DNA from: Lachnospiraceae bacterium
GTDB taxonomy: Bacteria; Bacillota; Clostridia; Lachnospirales; Lachnospiraceae
DNA: 43,848 nucleotides
Assembly (NCBI GenBank): GCA_021202075.1
Contig: JAJQDT010000155.1
Span: 1 to 43,848 of the forward strand
Reading direction: 5' to 3'
The translations under genes and the position numbers were made by a program. Positions 1 to 7,905 of the stretch are shown here, in pieces. The notes beneath the pieces were generated by a model. It was not told the DNA's origin. It made no database searches and worked only from the letters and a program-made list of their open reading frames with translations. How positions within the stretch are numbered: the first letter of the stretch is position 1; the number at the start of each line of letters is the position of its first letter.

Positions 1-101
1 GCCAGATTAGCAGGGGGAGAATGTGAAATTCATCCGCACAGGTAGAAATTTTTCATGTATAAGCGAGTAAATTATATGCTATTGCAAAATATATAACAAA
101 T

Positions 102-150
102 AGCAAGCCAGAGAAACCGATCTTTTTTCTCTGGCTCGCTACATTTTTTA
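102..150 (-). terminator. Hairpin downstream of the glucosidase gene
   Basis: An inverted repeat pairs 102-116 with 126-140 over 15 positions with one wobble or mismatch, and has a 9-nt loop. It starts about 40 bases past the stop codon of the minus-strand glucosidase. On the plus strand a T-rich run (ACATTTTTT) follows, while on the minus strand the tail is only ATTTGTTAT. It may therefore work in both directions. Called from structure alone. Confidence 0.6.
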
Positions 151-177
151 CACAGGCTCTTTTAAATGCGCTTTTCT

Positions 178-1857
178 CTACCGCTGAAGCCAGTATACCA
201 CTGTCTCATACGGTCCTAAATACTCTGCGTCCGGGGTGTCATAATTTCCAATCAGCACGCCCTGATTTTCGGAGGCCAGCGCGGCGACGCCTTCAGGCAG
301 GATCTGCTTTTCTCCGGAAAAATTGCAGAGGCTCAGAAGCTTCTGCTTCTCCAGTGTCCTCGTATAGATAAAGAGGTTCTCATCCTCCGGCGCGAGGAGC
401 TCATAGCTGCCGTATACGATAATATCATGTTCCTTCCGGAGAGCGATCAGCTTCTTATAATACTGATATACGGAATCGGGGTCGCGGATCTCTGACGCGG
501 CATTGATCTGCGTATAGTTGGGATTTACTGCCAGCCATGGCTTCCCTGAGGTAAATCCGGCGTTTGCGCTGTCGTCCCACTGCATGGGCGTCCGCGCCGT
601 ATCTCGTCCTTTTCTGCTGATGATCGCCATCACGTCCTCTTTTGTCCGGGCGCCCGTCTCTGTGACCAGGTTCCGGTAGAGGTTGATTTCCTCGATGTCG
701 TCGCACTCTGAGATGTCGTGAAAGACCGGGTTCGTCATGCCCAGCTCTTCCCCCTGATATACATAAGGGGTGCCTTCCATCATATGCAGGCAGGTCGCCA
801 GCATTTTGGCCGAGATGGAGCGGTACTCTTCGGAATCGTTCCCCCAGCGCGAGACGATGCGCGGCTGATCGTGATTATCCCAGAACAGGCTGTTCCACGC
901 CTTTCCTTCCAGCTCCGTCTGCCATTTGCTCATAATCTTCTTAAGGAGCGGCAGGTCCAGACTTTTCAGGGTCCATTTTCCGTTTTCATCCGAATCGACG
1001 TCCATGTGCTCGAACTGAAATACCATATTGAGCTCCTGCGTATCGAAGCCGGCATATTTTTTTGCTTCCTCAATCGTTACGCCGGAGGCCTCTCCCACCG
1101 TAAGCAGATCATAATGGCTCAGGACTTTTTGATTCATTTCCTGCAGATACTCGTGTACATGCGGCCCGTTCGCCGTGATATCGCCGCAGAACGCATAGCG
1201 CTCTCCTTCACCCAGAGGAGCATCCTCATAGACCTCCGGCTTCGAGATCAGGCTGATGACGTCCATGCGGAAGCCATCGATCCCCTTTTGACACCACCAG
1301 TCCATCATGGAAAATACCGCGTCGCGGACAGCGGGATTATCCCAGTTCAGATCCGGCTGTTCCGGCACAAACTGGTGCAGATAATACTGTCCGGTTTCTT
1401 CCGTGTACTCCCACGCGGAGCCGCCAAAAAACGCGCCCCAGTTCGTCGGCTCATGCCCGTCCACCGGATCCTTCCAGATATAATAGTTCCGGTATGGGTT
1501 ATCCTTCGATTTCCGGCTCTCCAGGAACCATCTGTGCTCGCTTGAAGTGTGGTTGACAACCAGATCCAGCACAATTTTAAGCCCCCGCTCATGCGCGGCC
1601 TGAAGCATTTCATCGAAATCATCCATTGTGCCGAATTCTTCCATAATCGCGTGGTAATCGCTGATATCATAGCCGTTGTCTTTATTCGGCGACCGGTAAA
1701 TCGGAGACAGCCAGATGACCGAGATCCCGAGATCCTTCAGATAATCCAGCCTCTGCGTAATGCCTTTGAGATCGCCGATGCCGTCGCCATTGCTGTCCAT
1801 AAAGCTTCTCGGGTAGATCTGATAGACGACCGCTTCCTTCCACCATGCTCTGTCCAT
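178..1857 (-). CDS. malL: GH13 oligo-1,6-glucosidase / alpha-glucosidase
   Basis: Cytosolic retaining alpha-glucosidase (GH13_31 type) that releases glucose from isomalto- or malto-oligosaccharides. The 559 residues match the usual family length. The N-terminal WWKEAVVYQIYPRSF and DSNGDGIGDL calcium loop are present. Catalytic residues fall where the Bacillus enzymes have them: nucleophile D199 in GFRMDV, acid/base E256 in TVGEASG, and D330 in WDNHDQPR. Residue 200 is valine. In this family, as described for Bacillus enzymes and yeast isomaltases, Val here goes with alpha-1,6 activity and Ala or Thr with maltase activity, so isomaltase-type specificity is inferred. The start is set by AAAGGAG 11 nt upstream. 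No sugar transporter or regulator lies next to it. Trehalose-6-phosphate hydrolase is a less likely alternative. Confidence 0.93.
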   Translation of the reverse strand: MDRAWWKEAVVYQIYPRSFMDSNGDGIGDLKGITQRLDYLKDLGISVIWLSPIYRSPNKDNGYDISDYHAIMEEFGTMDDFDEMLQAAHERGLKIVLDLVVNHTSSEHRWFLESRKSKDNPYRNYYIWKDPVDGHEPTNWGAFFGGSAWEYTEETGQYYLHQFVPEQPDLNWDNPAVRDAVFSMMDWWCQKGIDGFRMDVISLISKPEVYEDAPLGEGERYAFCGDITANGPHVHEYLQEMNQKVLSHYDLLTVGEASGVTIEEAKKYAGFDTQELNMVFQFEHMDVDSDENGKWTLKSLDLPLLKKIMSKWQTELEGKAWNSLFWDNHDQPRIVSRWGNDSEEYRSISAKMLATCLHMMEGTPYVYQGEELGMTNPVFHDISECDDIEEINLYRNLVTETGARTKEDVMAIISRKGRDTARTPMQWDDSANAGFTSGKPWLAVNPNYTQINAASEIRDPDSVYQYYKKLIALRKEHDIIVYGSYELLAPEDENLFIYTRTLEKQKLLSLCNFSGEKQILPEGVAALASENQGVLIGNYDTPDAEYLGPYETVVYWLQR

Positions 1858-1913
1858 GTATTAAAGTACTCCTTTTCCATATATCTGTTTTTCACTGTCA
1901 GACAAATCGTGCC

Positions 1914-2034
1914 GTCATTCCTGTCTCACCGTCATCCCCACTGTGCTATCATTCCTATCTCACCGTCATCCCCACTGTGTGTCATTCCTGTCTCACCGTC
2001 ATCTCCACTGTGCTGTCATTCCCATCTCACCGCC
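1914..2034. repeat. 34-bp tandem direct repeat, about 3.6 copies
   Basis: Three near-identical units run 1914-1947, 1948-1980 and 1981-2014, and a partial fourth runs 2015-2034. Each starts GTCATTCC and carries CTCACCGTCATC and CCACTGTG. Units are 33-34 bp with one to three differences. There are no spacers, so this is not a CRISPR array. It lies between lepA and the glucosidase start, upstream of the glucosidase ribosome binding site, so the transcribed leader could contain it. Confidence 0.9.
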
Positions 2035-2077
2035 ACATCAGTCGCTGTGAAATCCCGCCAGCCGTGCCGCCAGAGCA

Positions 2078-2180
2078 GCCAGGTCTCGCCGTCAGGTCAG
2101 TCCAGTTTCATCGCCATGAGATGATTTCTGCCTTGCCTTCCGTGCCAGGAGATTGGCCAGGCCTCGCCGTCAGGTCAGTC
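2078..2180. repeat. 25-bp direct repeat pair; second copy covers the lepA stop
   Basis: Positions 2078-2102 and 2156-2180 are identical except for one base and share CTCGCCGTCAGGTCAGTC. The second copy contains the TGA of lepA (2175-2177). Together with the adjacent 34-bp tandem repeat, most of the 317-bp gap between lepA and the glucosidase is repetitive. Confidence 0.85.
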
Positions 2181-4013
2181 GTCATCCAGCTTCAGCACGC
2201 TCATAAACGCTTTCTGCGGAATCTCTACGCTGCCGAACTGGCGCATCCGCTTTTTGCCCTCTTTCTGCTTTTCGAGCAGCTTTTTCTTTCGGGTGATGTC
2301 GCCGCCGTAGCACTTCGCGAGGACGTCCTTGCGCATCGCTTTTACTGTCTCGCGGGCGATGATTTTGCTGCCGATGGCAGCCTGAATCGGGATCTCGAAG
2401 AGCTGGCGCGGGATTTCCTGCTTGAGCTTTTCGCACATCCTGCGGCCGCGCTCGTAGGCCGTGTCGGCGTGGACAATGAAGGACAGCGCGTCGACCTCTT
2501 CTTTATTCACAAGGATGTCCAGCTTGACCAGCTCGGAGCGCATGTACCCTTTCATCTCATAGTCAAACGAGGCGTAGCCGCGCGAGCGGGATTTGAGCGC
2601 GTCGAAGAAATCATAGATGATTTCATTCAGCGGCAGGGTGTATTTGAGCCGTGCGCGGGTCTCTTCCATGTACTCCATGCCCTCATAGATGCCGCGGCGC
2701 TGCTGGCAGAGCTCCATGATAGCGCCGAGGTACTCGGTCGTCACCATGATTTCCGCGTCCACGACCGGCTCCTCCATGTAGTCGATCTCGGACGGGTCGG
2801 GCAGGTTTGTCGGGTTTGTCAGCTCAATCATCTCGCCGTTGGTCTTGTAGACCTTATAAATAACGCTCGGCGCGGTCGTGATCAGGTCCAGGTTGTATTC
2901 GCGCTCCAGCCGCTCTTGGATAATCTCCAGATGGAGCAGCCCGAGGAACCCGCAGCGGAAGCCAAAGCCGAGCGCCACGGAGGTCTCCGGCTCGAACTGG
3001 AGGGATGCGTCGTTCAGCTGCAGCTTCTCCAGCGCGTCGCGCAGATCCGGATATTTTGCCCCGTCGACCGGATACATGCCGCAGTAGACCATCGGATTTA
3101 CCTTTTTATAGCCCGGCAGCGGCTCCTCACAGGGGTTCTCTGCATCCGTCACGGTGTCGCCGACCCGCGTTTCCTTTACATTTTTCAGGCTCGCGGTCAG
3201 ATAGCCGACCATGCCTGCGCTCAAGCTTTCGCACGGGATGAACTGCCCCGGCCCGAAATAGCCGGCCTCCACGACCTCGGCCTCCGCGCCGGTCGCCATC
3301 ATGCGGATCCGCGTGCCTTTTTTCACCGAACCATTCATCAGCCGGATAAAAATAATGACGCCCTTATAGGAATCATAGATCGAATCAAAAATCAACGCCT
3401 GCAGCGGCGCGTCCGGGTTGCCCTGCGGAGCCGGAATCTTTTGCACCACCTGCTCCAGCACCTCGCGCACATTCTGTCCTGTCTTCGCCGAAATCTGCGG
3501 CGCGTCCTCGGCCTCAATGCCGATCACATCCTCAATCTCGTGAATCACGCGCTCCGGCTCCGCGCTCGGCAGGTCGATCTTATTGATGACCGGCATCACG
3601 TCCAGATCGTGGTCGAGTGCCAGGTACACGTTCGCCAGCGTCTGTGCCTCGATGCCCTGCGCCGCGTCCACGACAAGAATTGCCCCGTCGCAGGCCGCCA
3701 GAGAGCGGGACACTTCGTAATTAAAGTCCACATGCCCCGGTGTGTCGATGAGGTTAAAAATATATTCCTCCCCGTCGTCCGCCTTGTAAATAATCCGGAC
3801 CGCCTGCGACTTGATCGTGATGCCGCGCTCGCGCTCCAGATCCATATTATCCAGCACCTGATCCTGCATCTCGCGGCTGGTCAGAAGTCCGGTCATCTCG
3901 ATGATCCGGTCCGCCAGCGTCGATTTGCCATGGTCAATGTGCGCAATGATACAAAAATTCCTGATTTTACTCTGATCCACTGCCAACTCTATTTCCTCCA
4001 TCACACGGAGCAC
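2175..4013 (-). CDS. lepA: Elongation factor 4 (LepA)
   Basis: Ribosome-associated translational GTPase that back-translocates or rescues stalled ribosomes. The 612 residues fit the family (about 600). Visible motifs: G1 AHIDHGKS (24-31), G3 DTPGH (90-94), the G4 motif in INKIDLP, and the LepA-specific C-terminal domain with [16 protein letters not shown] near the end. The start used is a GTG with AGGA 9 nt upstream. An in-frame ATG four codons later lacks a visible ribosome binding site but cannot be excluded. In related genomes lepA usually sits between spoIIP and hemN/hrcA; here an rpn gene separates it from spoIIP, and a glucosidase lies downstream in place of hemN. Confidence 0.97.
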   Translation of the reverse strand: MLRVMEEIELAVDQSKIRNFCIIAHIDHGKSTLADRIIEMTGLLTSREMQDQVLDNMDLERERGITIKSQAVRIIYKADDGEEYIFNLIDTPGHVDFNYEVSRSLAACDGAILVVDAAQGIEAQTLANVYLALDHDLDVMPVINKIDLPSAEPERVIHEIEDVIGIEAEDAPQISAKTGQNVREVLEQVVQKIPAPQGNPDAPLQALIFDSIYDSYKGVIIFIRLMNGSVKKGTRIRMMATGAEAEVVEAGYFGPGQFIPCESLSAGMVGYLTASLKNVKETRVGDTVTDAENPCEEPLPGYKKVNPMVYCGMYPVDGAKYPDLRDALEKLQLNDASLQFEPETSVALGFGFRCGFLGLLHLEIIQERLEREYNLDLITTAPSVIYKVYKTNGEMIELTNPTNLPDPSEIDYMEEPVVDAEIMVTTEYLGAIMELCQQRRGIYEGMEYMEETRARLKYTLPLNEIIYDFFDALKSRSRGYASFDYEMKGYMRSELVKLDILVNKEEVDALSFIVHADTAYERGRRMCEKLKQEIPRQLFEIPIQAAIGSKIIARETVKAMRKDVLAKCYGGDITRKKKLLEKQKEGKKRMRQFGSVEIPQKAFMSVLKLDDD

Positions 4014-4128
4014 AGTATGCGATCCTGCTTATTTCATAAAGTCCTCTCACATAAAATACTATATGTAACTGCTGCAGCCTGAACTCTCATATCTTCCAGA
4101 ACCCTGCTCATATGAAACAATCACCTTT

Positions 4129-4935
4129 TTAAACAGCAACAGCAACTTCTTTTGCATATTCTTCAACTTCCTTAACCGTAATATGCAAATACCTTGCTAT
4201 TTTTTCAATAGGCAGACCATCCTTGAGCATTTCTTTTACGCACATTTTATTATTCTCACTAACAGCTTTATCACGCATTTCTTCCATAACGCGGCACATT
4301 GTTTCGATACCTCCTTTGCTCTCTTTGAAATAGCGAACACGGTCAGCCAACACACTGTAATTCATATCATCAGCATCTATACATCTGAAATCGTGCATCA
4401 GCTTACCAACAGAGTCTTCATCATTCTTATAAGCGCCATTCACATAAATGATATGCGAACCGTCGCCAAACAATTCGTTTGTCTCCTTAATTACGCGGTC
4501 AATGTGATAAAGTGAAATGTCCTTTCCTAACACGTCATTTTCCGTGATAAAAATCACATAGCCCTCAGCCAGCCCGGAAAACTTTTCTCCCGGCTTCAAC
4601 ATTCTCGTATCAAGCATACTGCTATTAAATCTGGCTCTCTGTGCACCTGCGCCCCGATCCTCACGTTGCACCTCGACATCATATTGTTTACTTTCACTGT
4701 CTACAGCATGAATGTCAAGCCTGACTGATCTTCCATTCGGGTTTTTAATCTCTCTTTGCCCAACGACCTGCGTCACGACCATATCTTTCCGTCCAAGGAT
4801 AATATTCAGAAGCAATTCTGTTGCTTCAATATTACCATCAAAAACCACTCCTAAAAAATCATCATCCATGAGTCGAAGTCCCCGAAGTCTCTGTAGATCT
4901 TCTTCCCGCAGACGTTGTTTTTCATCCATATCCAT
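4129..4935 (-). CDS. Rpn family recombination-promoting nuclease / PD-(D/E)XK putative transposase
   Basis: A 268-aa member of the PDDEXK_2 (Rpn/YhgA-like) family, whose studied members are DNA endonucleases that promote RecA-independent recombination. The nuclease core is visible as LDIHAVD (D74) and YDVEVQ (E88, Q90), an ExQ variant of the usual ExK. QRARFNSSMLD follows, as is typical of the family. The C-terminus (about 215-268) has repeated MCRVMEE/MCVKEML segments and a helical LPIEKIARYL stretch resembling a helix-turn-helix. These genes are often multicopy and scattered in Lachnospiraceae. This one sits between spoIIP and lepA and is less GC-rich than its neighbours, which suggests insertion. 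No terminal inverted repeats were seen. Confidence 0.85.
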   Translation of the reverse strand: MDMDEKQRLREEDLQRLRGLRLMDDDFLGVVFDGNIEATELLLNIILGRKDMVVTQVVGQREIKNPNGRSVRLDIHAVDSESKQYDVEVQREDRGAGAQRARFNSSMLDTRMLKPGEKFSGLAEGYVIFITENDVLGKDISLYHIDRVIKETNELFGDGSHIIYVNGAYKNDEDSVGKLMHDFRCIDADDMNYSVLADRVRYFKESKGGIETMCRVMEEMRDKAVSENNKMCVKEMLKDGLPIEKIARYLHITVKEVEEYAKEVAVAV

Positions 4936-4974
4936 CTAAACCACCTGCTTTCCTTTATAGTTTAGAGAACAACA

Positions 4975-5037
4975 GGGAAAATAGCGAAACTATTTCCCTT
5001 ACACTATTATCTTACCATTGCATCACATCTAAGTCAA
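4975..5037 (-). promoter_or_regulatory. Promoter and leader hairpin of the rpn gene
   Basis: On the minus strand, TTGACT (5032-5037) and TAAGAT (5009-5014) are separated by 17 nt. A GGGAAATAG/CTATTTCCC hairpin (4975-4998) follows in the leader, before the rpn start at 4935. The spacing is ideal and the -10 is one base from a common sigma-A variant. The hairpin lacks a U-run, so an attenuator role is speculative. Confidence 0.5.
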
Positions 5038-5079
5038 GAACCGCAATTATAACAAAAAAAGAAAGGCGACCGATTCTGT

Positions 5080-6489
5080 TCAGGATAAAATCTGCCGGAT
5101 CAGGTTCGCGATGGGCGCCATTGCATTGCGCTCCTCCTCCACCGTGTTCAGCTGCGTTCCGGCCTCAATCAGCAGGGAACGGGCACGCAGATGCAGATTA
5201 TAGCGCTCCGACTGGAGGTAGATTTTCCGCGTAAATCCCGGATATTCCGCGTTTGCGAGCACCTGCAGCTGCAAAGAAAATGCCAGATTTTCCTTTAAAT
5301 ACTCATTCGGCAGCCAGCTGATGTCATCCCCGTTCGCATCGCGGGAAAGCCCATTGAAAAACATGATTCTCGATGTGGCTTTTCCGTCAATCTCCGTCAC
5401 AAAATCCTCCTCGTTTCCGACTACTCCATCGCGATGCAGATCGATGATCACCTCAATGGTCGGATTCTCCTCCAGTATGGTCTCGATGGACGCGCGGGCA
5501 TAATCGTAAGCGGTGCTCCGATCCAACACCCCGTCCACCAGGTCATACACACCTGTGTCATGAATCATATTGTAGCCATAAGCGCGAAGCTCGTCCGCCA
5601 ACACCTCGCCCATCCCGACCACCGTATCGCTCACCTCGCCCTCCGCCGAATCCACAAACGCCTCCTGTGAGTGTGTATGATAAATCAGAATCTGCGGAAC
5701 CGACGCATCCTGCTCCAATGACAAATCCACAGACAGCAGTTCTCTTGCGTCCAGAAGCTCCGCGTCCGCCATCGTATCTGCATCCACAGTATAAAAATTC
5801 GTCAATAAATAAGAAAAATCCAGAAGCTTCGGAAGCGCCTGCGAAAAAATCGTGCCCACCGCGGTCTCCTGAGCAGCATTTTCATCTGTTTCCATCCCCT
5901 CCGTTTCAGCTTCAACTTCCGCCGGATTTAATTCATCAATTTCCTCTTTCTCCGCTGACTCTCCCCATCCTGTTTGCGAATCCGTTTCTTTTTCTTCAGA
6001 ACCTGTCCCAGTTTCTTCCGTTTCTGATTTCCCGCTGCCATCTTCAGACAGGATTATCTCATCAATTTCGCTTTCGTCCCCTGACAGGTTTCCCTCTTCC
6101 ATTCCGGTTTCACTTTCCACCAGATTTCCTGCTCCAGACTCAGTTTCACTTTCGGTCTGTTTTCCCTCTCCTGATTCAACCTTCGCTAAACTATCATCAT
6201 CACTGACACTTTCCACGCCATCAACCGCATAGCTGAATACCGGCGCAATCTGCCGGAACCACCTGGAAATCCAGCTCGTATTCTCTTTTCCCTCGACCGT
6301 CGCCGTATATCCAGACGCCCAGGTTCGCATCGCCGAATCCTCCATCGACTGCTGCACGTTCCCATTACGCAGGACTTTTTGCATCTGATTTTCTGCAGCC
6401 AGAAGTCCGCCGCCCTTATATAAAATATAGGCTCCCAGAATCGCCATCACACAATAGAGCAATTTCTGAAGCCAGCTGTTTTTTCGCAT
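5080..6489 (-). CDS. spoIIP: Stage II sporulation protein P (SpoIIP)
   Basis: Membrane-anchored peptidoglycan amidase/endopeptidase that works with SpoIID and SpoIIM in forespore engulfment. A transmembrane helix spans about 8-30. An acidic, low-complexity linker fills about 95-210. The SpoIIP catalytic domain follows with IYHTHSQE (H271, H273), IIDLHRDG (H352), and the C-terminal QSERYNLHLR and LIEAGTQLNT signatures. The start was placed at the internal ATG of MRKNSWLQ because GGGAGG stands 4-5 nt before it; an upstream in-frame ATG at 6534 lacks such a site. The gene is 469 codons. Expression in the mother cell by sigma-E is known for the family, but no convincing sigma-E promoter was identified here. 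gpr, its usual neighbour, is not next to it. Confidence 0.95.
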   Translation of the reverse strand: MRKNSWLQKLLYCVMAILGAYILYKGGGLLAAENQMQKVLRNGNVQQSMEDSAMRTWASGYTATVEGKENTSWISRWFRQIAPVFSYAVDGVESVSDDDSLAKVESGEGKQTESETESGAGNLVESETGMEEGNLSGDESEIDEIILSEDGSGKSETEETGTGSEEKETDSQTGWGESAEKEEIDELNPAEVEAETEGMETDENAAQETAVGTIFSQALPKLLDFSYLLTNFYTVDADTMADAELLDARELLSVDLSLEQDASVPQILIYHTHSQEAFVDSAEGEVSDTVVGMGEVLADELRAYGYNMIHDTGVYDLVDGVLDRSTAYDYARASIETILEENPTIEVIIDLHRDGVVGNEEDFVTEIDGKATSRIMFFNGLSRDANGDDISWLPNEYLKENLAFSLQLQVLANAEYPGFTRKIYLQSERYNLHLRARSLLIEAGTQLNTVEEERNAMAPIANLIRQILS

Positions 6490-6573
6490 AGATCCTCCCG
6501 GGATGCCCTTCCTGACCCGAATCCAGATTGCCATATGATTAACGCCTGTCCGGTAAACACCATTCTATGACAG

Positions 6574-6606
6574 AAGCCTCATACCCGACCGGCAGATATG
6601 AGGCTT
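6574..6606. terminator. Possible hairpin upstream of spoIIP
   Basis: AAGCCTCATA (6574-6583) pairs perfectly with TATGAGGCTT (6597-6606) around a 13-nt loop. No clear T-run follows on either strand. It could be a weak terminator of the remnant ORF at 6647-6835, which reads toward it. Confidence 0.35.
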
Positions 6607-6646
6607 GCAGTGTTTCCCATAAATAATCTATGCAGTTTTCCGCAAT

Positions 6647-6835
6647 TTAGAACCGCCTTAGTCCTGCACACAGACTACAATTTCTTCCTAAGTTAGCATC
6701 CATGGTAAAGACAAGAAAGTAATCCGAGCTATTGTAAATTTTCATTTTAACGTTGCTGTCAACAGTATCTATATGATCTCCATTCTCCTCCAGATGCACC
6801 GTATAAAACTCGAGAAATCCGCCTGACTTGCATTT
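6647..6835 (-). pseudogene. Open fragment without a start, probable gene remnant
   Basis: On the minus strand 62 codons are open between an upstream in-frame TGA and a TAA at 6647. The frame contains plausible protein sequence including GGFLEFYTVHLEENGDHID, KMKIYNSSDYF and LVFTMDANLG. The first possible start is a GTG at codon 13, without a good ribosome binding site. I do not recognise the family. The composition looks coding and the frame lies between spoIIP and the toxin-antitoxin pair, so it is best read as the 3' end of a truncated gene. A short functional ORF cannot be ruled out. Confidence 0.35.
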
Positions 6836-6855
6836 TCAAAATTCAGTGGTATAAT
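6828..6855 (+). promoter_or_regulatory. Sigma-A type promoter of the MNT/HEPN pair
   Basis: TTGCAT (6828-6833), a 16-nt spacer and a perfect TATAAT (6850-6855). It lies 53 nt before the MNT start codon, which also has AAGGAG at 6892-6897. The promoter overlaps the head of the remnant ORF on the other strand. Confidence 0.75.
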
Positions 6856-6907
6856 ACTGGTTAATTCGTGAAACAACCAATATAAGTGTACAAGGAGTTG
6901 TTGTTTT

Positions 6908-7240
6908 ATGCTAATGCAGGAAATTGAAGACTTGAAGAATCATTTTGTAAGCCAGCTTTTTCCATTAAAAATATATTTATTCGGTTCATATGCGAATGAC
7001 ACCTATACTGCCGAAAGTGATTTTGATTTTTATATCATCGTGAATGATGGCATAACTGATATTGCTGCAGAAACGACAAAAGCATATAAAGCTGTCCGGA
7101 GAATAAAGCAGCGTCCGGTGGATATTCTGGTTGGAACCAAAAGTCGCTTTGAGTCCCGGAAAGAATTTCCATCTATTGAAAATGAGGTATACAGGAAAGG
7201 GGTTTTGTTATATGACGCAGGAAACGAAAGAATGGTTTGA
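6908..7240 (+). CDS. MNT-type minimal nucleotidyltransferase (antitoxin of HEPN/MNT pair)
   Basis: A 110-aa DNA polymerase beta-like nucleotidyltransferase. The defining GSxx...DxD motif is complete: LFGSYAN (G26, S27), then D38 and D40 in ESDFDFY, and the third acidic residue D72 in RPVDILV. In the MntA/HepT (type VII) toxin-antitoxin systems, such proteins neutralise a HEPN RNase by AMPylating or otherwise modifying it. That role is inferred here from the overlapping HEPN gene, which begins 29 nt before this stop codon. The start is ATG with AAGGAG 10 nt upstream. All three catalytic aspartates are retained, so the enzyme should be active. Confidence 0.9.
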   Translation: MLMQEIEDLKNHFVSQLFPLKIYLFGSYANDTYTAESDFDFYIIVNDGITDIAAETTKAYKAVRRIKQRPVDILVGTKSRFESRKEFPSIENEVYRKGVLLYDAGNERMV

Positions 7241-7616
7241 CCTTGCGGTTACAGATTTAGGAGTTGCAAAACATCTGTATTTGACTTATTACCCAAAACC
7301 TCTTGAAGTTATATGCTACCATTGCCAGCAGTCATCGGAAAAAGCTATAAAAGCGGTAATTATGTATTATGGAGCACAGGGTGGTATGCCAAAGCTCCAT
7401 GATCTGTCGTTTCTGTTGAACCAGCTGAAGAACATGGTTCAGATTGACGATAAGTTTTTTGATTATGCTGATACTCTTGCTCCATACGGCGTATCTGTCA
7501 GGTATCCAAATGAACTGTTCCTTGAAGAAAAGCATGCAAAAGAAGCTATACAGTATTCCGACGAAATTTTGCAATGGGCGAAAAATATTGTTTCCCCATC
7601 TGTCGAAGAAGAATAG
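7212..7616 (+). CDS. HEPN domain protein (predicted toxin partner)
   Basis: A 134-aa all-helical HEPN protein (PF05168 type), translated from an ATG inside the end of the MNT gene with GGAAAGGGG just upstream. An earlier in-frame ATG at 7131 would put 27 unrelated residues in front and is rejected. Family landmarks: WFDLAVTDL near the N-terminus, CYHCQQSSEKAIKAV, LHDLSFLL and VRYPNE. Many HEPN toxins are RNases with an RX4-6H motif. I do not see that motif, only R followed by H eleven residues later in RYPNELFLEEKH, so RNase activity is uncertain. The alternative is a substrate-binding HEPN partner, as in the HI0073/HI0074 pair. Overlap implies co-translation with MNT. Confidence 0.87.
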   Translation: MTQETKEWFDLAVTDLGVAKHLYLTYYPKPLEVICYHCQQSSEKAIKAVIMYYGAQGGMPKLHDLSFLLNQLKNMVQIDDKFFDYADTLAPYGVSVRYPNELFLEEKHAKEAIQYSDEILQWAKNIVSPSVEEE

Positions 7617-7670
7617 CCTTATCTTTCTTTCGCAACATTTATTAAAATCTTTTGCACAAAAATAATCAGA

Positions 7671-7826
7671 GACAGCGTGAACGATCTCGGTATGTTCTCC
7701 ACAGCAGGCACGGCGGTTGCGATGGGAAACGGTTCGGAAGCAGCAAAGGCTGCCGCCACCTATGTGACAGACAGCCTCCGCAGGGATGGAATCTGGAATG
7801 CATGTAAGCTTTTCGATCTGATATAA
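7671..7826 (+). pseudogene. C-terminal remnant of a Cof-type HAD phosphatase
   Basis: Fifty-one codons after the HEPN gene encode the typical end of HAD subfamily IIB (Cof-like sugar/flavin phosphatase) proteins: DSVND (motif IV), GMFSTAGTAVAMGNGSEAAK, then YVTDSLRRDGIW and a TAA. Everything upstream of motif IV is missing, with HEPN-side sequence abutting at about 7660. There is no start codon in a sensible place. It is read as a pseudogene whose 5' part was lost, perhaps when the toxin-antitoxin segment arrived. Confidence 0.8.
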
Positions 7827-7905
7827 AAATTTCTACGTCGCATCCGTGCTATAAGATTTGATGACCGGATGCAGCCAATCATTCTAAGTATCGCGCCCGG
7901 TTCTT

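Noticed and set aside
1914..2034. 34-bp repeats as a CRISPR array
   Set aside because: Units abut without spacers and differ from each other; no cas gene is nearby.
1845..4082. 745-codon open frame on the plus strand opposite lepA
   Set aside because: It lies antisense to the whole of lepA, has no recognisable domain, and reads as His/Arg/Leu-rich low-complexity sequence typical of the shadow of a GC-rich gene.
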